Positions 59,300 through 64,000 of a DNA stretch of 64,000 nucleotides are shown here, one piece after another. Made by a program: the position numbers and the translations under genes. The DNA is from Euclidia mi (lineage: Eukaryota; Arthropoda; Insecta; Lepidoptera; Erebidae), in contig OX123186.2 of the NCBI GenBank assembly GCA_944739405.2, positions 37,681,551 through 37,745,550 on the forward strand. Direction: 5' to 3'. The notes below the pieces were generated by a model, which was not told where the DNA came from, did not search any database, and worked only from the letters and a program-made list of their open reading frames with translations. Positions within the stretch are counted from its first letter, which is position 1; each line of letters opens with the position of its first letter.

Positions 59300-60740
59300 A
59301 AGTACAATGTACGATAATGGACATGAATAGAGTATTTGACTTCGTTTCACATGGATTTTACTTCAAAACAGTTTCCCTTAGTCTGTTTAGATTTCAGCTT
59401 AATATTGGACCTATTACATGATGACTACTTAATTTCATACACAAAATTAAGAATTACTGGATAAGACAATTAGGTGTTCCCTCAGTAACTATGAATTAAA
59501 TCAAGGGAAGGTAGTATGAGTAGTAGTAGTATTGAAATATTAGTACATTATGTCTAATATTTCAATTTTATAAGAAAACTAGCTGTGCCCGCGACTCCGT
59601 TTGCGCGTAATTGGTTTTTCATTAGACTACATAATTCTTAACAAAAACGTTTTAAGTTGCATATATTGTAATTAAAAACCTATGTAGTAGTAGTATAGTG
59701 AATAGTGTAGATATAGATATCCTAAAAATAACTCAAATAACAATAAATTAGTATACAGGGTGTCACGGGACCCATCACGAAGCCGAAGTCTACTCGTTTT
59801 GCACATCATGCCAAGTCAAACTAACCAAAAAAACCGGGAAACGATTTTTTTGTGGAGAATTAAAAGTGCGCACATGCAATGATCGAAATGCCTACTTATC
59901 CATGGGTGCATAGGGTATCAAAGAACACATTCGCGGTAAATGCATCGATGTTGTAACTAATTAAAAAAACTGTACGGTGACTTTCAGCCTCAACATCTCC
60001 TAAAAAGACATATATCCTAGGTATAACGTAAAAGTAGAGCGAAATAAGTCACAAATTTATTATCTAACTAGCTTTTGCCCGCGGCTTCGCTCGCGTAATT
60101 CGGAGTTCTCTAGTTATAGTTTGTCAAGGTTTGTCATCTATGTTCGGAGTGACACAAATCTCCTTTATTGGGCGGATACTTCTATAATTGTCATTTTAAT
60201 GCAAAAAGTATTTACACATACAAACTACTTAGTACTAAGACTTAGTAGTATTGTAGTACTCAAAATGTTATCCGGTATCTGTGACGTTTCGCTAGAGTGG
60301 CCAATATGGCGACTGTGATTTATCTGTCAGTACCATAAGAGTTTAACAAAATACTCGACAATCCGAATTTCGCGGATATATGTTATCGACACGAAATCTT
60401 TATTTTTTAATGTTTTATTTTTCAGGTAAGGTTTCGATGTACTCCTTGACGAAATTATTAATATAAGATTTGACACTGCGATAGCAGCGCAGTCCGTCGG
60501 TTCCAATGTGAATCATTGCAAAATCCACAACTACTTACAGATTTAAAATTAAGTAAAAAAACAATTTCCAGTGAACTAAATTGTGAATCTAAACCATTCT
60601 CAAGTCCCCTTGAACACACACAAAAATTTCATCAAGATCGGTCCAGTCGTTTAGGAGGAGTTCAGTGACATACACACGCACACTAGAAATATATAGGTAT
60701 ATAAAAATAGTCTACATTAAAGCTTCTTTGTACACTATAT
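59300..60740. other. Mosaic of short retroposon pieces, no gene
   Basis: AACTAGCTGTGCCCGCGACT (59578) and AACTAGCTTTTGCCCGCGGC (60066) are starts of short insect retroposons. 60600-60740 is an inverted relative of 55635-55806. A 13-bp hairpin (ATTGAAATATTAG arms) lies near 59532-59567. Confidence 0.5.
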
Positions 60741-62340
60741 TAGACGTATAGCCCTCGGGGATGAAAACATATACGTGCCTAGTGACACTTAAAAGGGGCA
60801 GAGACACATAAAGCTGACCAAGCGCAAAACAGCTGTTACTTAGATCTCACCCACAACTTTCAGGCATTGTTAATTGGCTTACTGGAAACTGGACTCGTTT
60901 GAAACTAAACGAAAAATTGATTTAATTTAGAGGAGGAAATCCTGGGTATATAAACATTATCACATACCCACCGCACCCTGTTAAAATCTTTGCTTCGATC
61001 ACGTTTCGTTGTAAATTGGTCACTTTTCTGGTGCAATCACAAAGCTCTCCACTTGGGTTACATGTCTAAGAATACGCCGACTTTTAAATTAATCTTTTGA
61101 GATAGCAATCCAGGAGCATTGATAGATTCCAAAAAATCCACTTGTTTTTCAATAGTTTTTAGACACAACATCATTGTTATACACAGGTGATAACAGATTT
61201 TGCATCAATGAAACTGTGCAATACAGGTTTTCATTCATTTCATAAGAATGACTTTCTCTTGATCGTGCGGGTACACGCCGCAAAGGTGCCAATCGCGAGT
61301 AAAAAGTCAGAGAATTCCTGTGCATTTTCGTTGCCTCCGAATCGCGCTCGCATACTTAATCTGAAATGCATAGCGAAAATACAACCCACAGTCTAGAACT
61401 CTTTAGACAGACTCTAACTTACTCAACTCTTGACCCACGAGGCATAACAGGCAGTCTGACAAAAATCGCCACAAAAAATAACGCCCATGGGTTCATTTTG
61501 TTTGATATCCCATAATATGTATTCTACATGCTTCGACAGCTTCACTGTTTGCCATCGTGTATTCATCCCATTATGGTTAGATTATTGTTACGTAAAATCT
61601 TAGCTTTGTAGCTATTTCTAGATATATTACAAACGGAGGTCTGTGTTGTCTAAGCCAATCGGAATTTTATACGTTGAAGGGCACTTTTTCCTCCTGGCGA
61701 CAATGTGGCTGCTATCGGTATCTTTATATATATATTTCTTGTGTGCGTGTGTATGTCACTAAACTCCTCCTAAACGGCTGGACCGATTTTGATGCAATTT
61801 TTTGTGTGTGTTCAAGGGGACTTGAGAATGGTTTAGATTCACAAAAAAATTGCGAATATAAAAAAAATATGGCAGTACGAAGTTCGCCGGTTCAGAATAT
61901 AATTATTGCGTTACTGACTGACTGAGAGACAACGCACTGCCAAAACTATTGGTAGCAAGGAGCTGTAATTTTGCATGTATGTTGCTAGGGGATTTGTACT
62001 GGTTTCGTACAGGTAGATTTGCACCGTGAAGGAATTTCTCGGGAAATTGGAATTTTTTAAATTAATAAAAATGTGCGGCCGTAGCTGATGTCATCCTCTA
62101 GTTCCCGATAAAGTGACAGCAATCGCAATCTTACTTTAGCTTCGTTCCTTCGCCAGAATCATCTTGATAAGAAAAGTCTTTCCCATTCGACCAGGGGCAT
62201 CTACTAATAGTATTTTGCCCAAAGCACTATCCACGCACACGGTCATAATTATATTAAACTGTTCTTCAGTCAGTCTCGGGACATAATTTTGCAGGATTTC
62301 GGTAAGTTCAAATCGGTAGAACTCAACAAGCGACTTTTAG
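60740..62340 (-). pseudogene. Decayed Helitron helicase
   Basis: Minus-strand pieces appear in the right order. Near 62336-62160: VPRLTEEQFNIIMTV, then VDAPGRMGKTFLIKMILAK, the Walker A region (family DAPGGTGKTF). Near 61590-61430: a DE-TMA Walker B-like stretch with MANSEAVEACRIHIMG. Near 61090-60745: INLKVG, NVIEAKILTG, FKRVQFPVS and CFALGQLYVSL (family HGQLYVACSR), then VYVFIPEGYTSNIV. Several stops and frame changes are present, and two short repeats (about 61700-62105) interrupt it. No Rep domain is seen on the upstream (right) side, where malic-enzyme-like sequence begins instead. Confidence 0.8.
61905..62105. repeat. Dispersed retroposon 3'-end-like repeat
   Basis: ATTGCGTTACTGACTGACTG, GGAGCTGTAATTTTGCATG and GTAGCTGATGTCATCCTCTA match 12685-12895 in order. 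It splits the Helitron relic. Confidence 0.6.
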
Positions 62341-62405
62341 TACTGGCTAGAAATCAACAAGAGACTTTTAAAATATATCATTAATTTTAATTTCAATCAT
62401 TTAAG

Positions 62406-62570
62406 AACCCAGCATTGACTGGCGAACAACTTAAAGAACTTAAAATGTTACAAGAAATTTTGAGTGCAGATGCGAGAAAGGAAGAGAGACATTTGGACAT
62501 ATTTAAATTATCTGACGACAGTTACGATGACACTATAGCCAGATCTTACCTATACGTGGGTGAATTACAG
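62406..62570 (+). CDS. Malic-enzyme-like exon (copy 2)
   Basis: It has 165 bp and the same phase as 46142-46306. The acceptor is TTTAAG, one base different from copy 1 and still usable. It ends ELQ, so the join to the next exon gives ELQDTNDKL, closer to the family LQDRNEKL than copy 1. Confidence 0.75.
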
Positions 62571-63119
62571 GTTATTATAATTTATTTGGTAAAAGTATAT
62601 TTGTACTTAACATCTAAAAGAGATTAATGTGAAATGGAAGGTGCTTTAATTGACTATGCACATGGCATAGAGCTTGCTATGCTACTTGCAATCAACTTTC
62701 AAAGTTCCACATTTCACCAAAGATCATTGTATAATTTTGAAAAGTTTACATTTCGATACATGTGCTTTTACGCTCTGAATAAAACTTGTAAATCTTTAGA
62801 GTAGAATTCCAGAACCTTTTCAGAATGGAAATTATATAATATGTATTGTATGAATATAAGAGTAAATATTAAAAAAAATGGTTTTAGGTACAAAAGTAAG
62901 TCACGTCTAGCGGCCCTTGGATTATTGTAAACAACCTGTATTATATATTATATACTGTACTGACTTACTGCTGAATTCAATCTTCGATCTATCTATTTTT
63001 TAAGATTTGAGATACATATTGGACATAAGCTCTATACAAAATAATAATATGTCATACATGTATCTCGAATCTCCAAGTCCATGGATAGATTCAATATTAA
63101 AACTGGCTGTTAATCAACA

Positions 63120-63383
63120 AGACTGCCTCCGTGGTCCAGTGGATAGCGTATGCGACTGCAGATCGGAGGTCCCGGGTTCGATTCCCGGGTCGGACAAAAG
63201 TGTTACTGGGTTTTTTCGAATTCTCAGTAGCAGCACGGAGTCTGGTGATGTGCCTGGTAACGGCAATAGCCTCGCTCCCTATTACATGGGACCAAAAACT
63301 CATAGCGAAATGTGGGTGTAATGTTACACCTCTGCCTACCCCTTCGGGTATTACAGGCGTGAGTCTATAAATAAATAAAATAA
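63120..63383 (+). mobile_element. tRNA-headed SINE in the malic-enzyme intron (copy 2)
   Basis: The flanking duplication is TAATCAACA (63111-63119 and 63384-63392). The tRNA-like head has GTGGTCCAGTGGATAGCG (box A) and GGTTCGATTCC (box B), better preserved than in copy 1 at 48467-48736. Confidence 0.88.
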
Positions 63384-63426
63384 TAATCAACACGACAGTC
63401 AATATTCATAAATATTTAATTTGCAG

Positions 63427-63608
63427 GACACTAACGATAAGCTATATTTCACTTTACTGAGTCAATACATCGAGCAGTATTTGCCTATCATTAAAACACC
63501 AACTGTGACCACTCCGTGCAAGAACTTCGGACTTGTTTACAAGAAACCTAAAGGTCTCTTCATAAATATTCACGATAAAGGACAAGTTTACGATCTACTC
63601 AAGAAGTG
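63427..63608 (+). CDS. Malic-enzyme-like exon (copy 2), also Tyr to Lys
   Basis: It has 182 bp, acceptor TTTGCAG, donor GTGAG, phase 2. The substrate motif reads IIKTPTVTT, so the catalytic Tyr was already lost before the duplication. One base differs from copy 1. Confidence 0.82.
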
Positions 63609-63655
63609 GTGAGATTTCAATATTGAAGTATATACCTAAAGTTGGTATAGTTTAA

Positions 63656-64000
63656 AGGGGCTTCTAAACGGGCCATATTTTTCGGCCATTCATGGCTGCA
63701 TTATTAGCAATTAATTGCTCAGCCATCACAAAAATTTTTTTTGCAATCAATGGCTGAGCAAGTAATTACTGGGCAATTTGTTGAAATATGTCTGATACAG
63801 TATGGCCGGTTATGTAGACTCCTAAACGGGATACTCAATCGGGCAACAATGGCCGACGAAGTTACACTTGTCGCAGCGGCTTATATAATTTTAACACGAA
63901 AATCAAAAAAGAAAAATAATAGATTGTAGTATCGACCTTACTTAAATAGGCGTGAAACGTTAGATAACTTAAGTCAAGAAATAAGTCTTGATAATTTTTT
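63656..64000 (+). mobile_element. PIF/Harbinger-type element, left end, runs off window
   Basis: It begins GGGGCTTCTAAACGGGCC directly after TTAA in otherwise duplicated intron sequence, fitting a TAA target. The interior has inverted words around GCTCAGCCAT and ATGGCTGAGC. A transposase start follows. Confidence 0.6.
63849..63929 (+). pseudogene. Harbinger transposase start with a nonsense codon
   Basis: The ATG at 63849 gives MADEVTLVAAAYIILTRKSK and more, then TAG at 63927-63929. The frame continues YRPYLNRRETLDNLS, like the WVRPW-LNRR region of PIF/Harbinger proteins. The TAG falls near where Trp is usual, so TGG to TAG is likely. The rest is outside the window. Confidence 0.6.

Larger units (their letters stand above)
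62345..63655 (+). repeat. Partial duplicate of the malic-enzyme-like gene
   Basis: It matches about 46071-49018 once the 1.6-kb insertion in copy 1 is removed: end of one intron, exon, intron with SINE, exon, and start of the next intron. Divergence is a few percent. The left limit abuts the Helitron helicase relic. The right limit is a Harbinger-type insertion at TTAA, so similarity may resume beyond the window. Confidence 0.85.

Noticed and set aside
50660..60000. Missing malic-enzyme C-terminal exons in the gene-poor stretch
   Set aside because: I looked for FEDF, TFNDDIQGT-like and Rossmann GAG motifs on the plus strand by eye and saw none; a translated search would be decisive.
63097..63402. 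Frames of about 100 residues at the second SINE, and the similar one at 48354-48674
   Set aside because: They run through the tRNA-headed SINE and its tail.

Overview
The window is eukaryotic, AT-rich, intron-containing DNA from an insect, most likely a moth or butterfly. The evidence is a Dong/R4-type retrotransposon set in (TAA)n repeats, an env-carrying errantivirus (gypsy-group endogenous retrovirus) with a tRNA-Ser-like primer site, tRNA-headed SINEs and short retroposons of kinds that I know from Lepidoptera, and PIF/Harbinger and Helitron remnants. The species cannot be told from the sequence. No rRNA, stand-alone tRNA gene or CRISPR array was seen. Except for the malic-enzyme-like gene, nearly every convincing coding region belongs to a mobile element.

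Layout: (1) 1-42.4 kb holds three same-orientation, diverged copies of one segment: A (about 200-5340), B (about 13047-21740) and C (about 27225-42350, starting part-way into the unit). Each copy was later hit by different insertions, so the paralogues act as empty sites for one another. B carries a SINE (16261-16498) and a solo LTR (17244-18062). C carries a complete errantivirus (27532-35293), a three-level nest of DNA transposon, 5'-truncated Dong and Harbinger (38457-40089), and a long-armed foldback MITE (41572-42221). (2) Between A and B are a GC-rich retroposon dimer (7305-8544), an RTE-type reverse transcriptase relic and two adjacent near-perfect hairpins (12044-12221). (3) Between B and C are a nearly full-length Dong/R4-like element broken by one extra base (22104-25901) and an antisense broken ORF1-like gene (26036-27030).

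(4) 44.9-50.6 kb holds plus-strand exons of a malic-enzyme relative. It lacks the catalytic tyrosine and the GLGDLG motif, and it ends before the metal-binding and Rossmann parts. (5) 50.6-60.7 kb is gene-poor, with SINEs and small inverted-repeat elements. (6) 60.7-64.0 kb holds a decayed Helitron helicase (minus strand). It directly abuts a second copy of two malic-enzyme exons with their intron and SINE (62345-63655), which is in turn cut by a Harbinger element that runs off the window.

How parts work together: the errantivirus has LTRs differing at one position in 345, a primer site, a polypurine tract, gag, a -1 slippery site, pol and env, so it looks recently active. Dong, the SINEs, MITEs, Harbinger and Helitron pieces are mostly dead. 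The malic-enzyme-like gene is the only host gene I can support, and it looks like a pseudoenzyme or a decaying paralogue.
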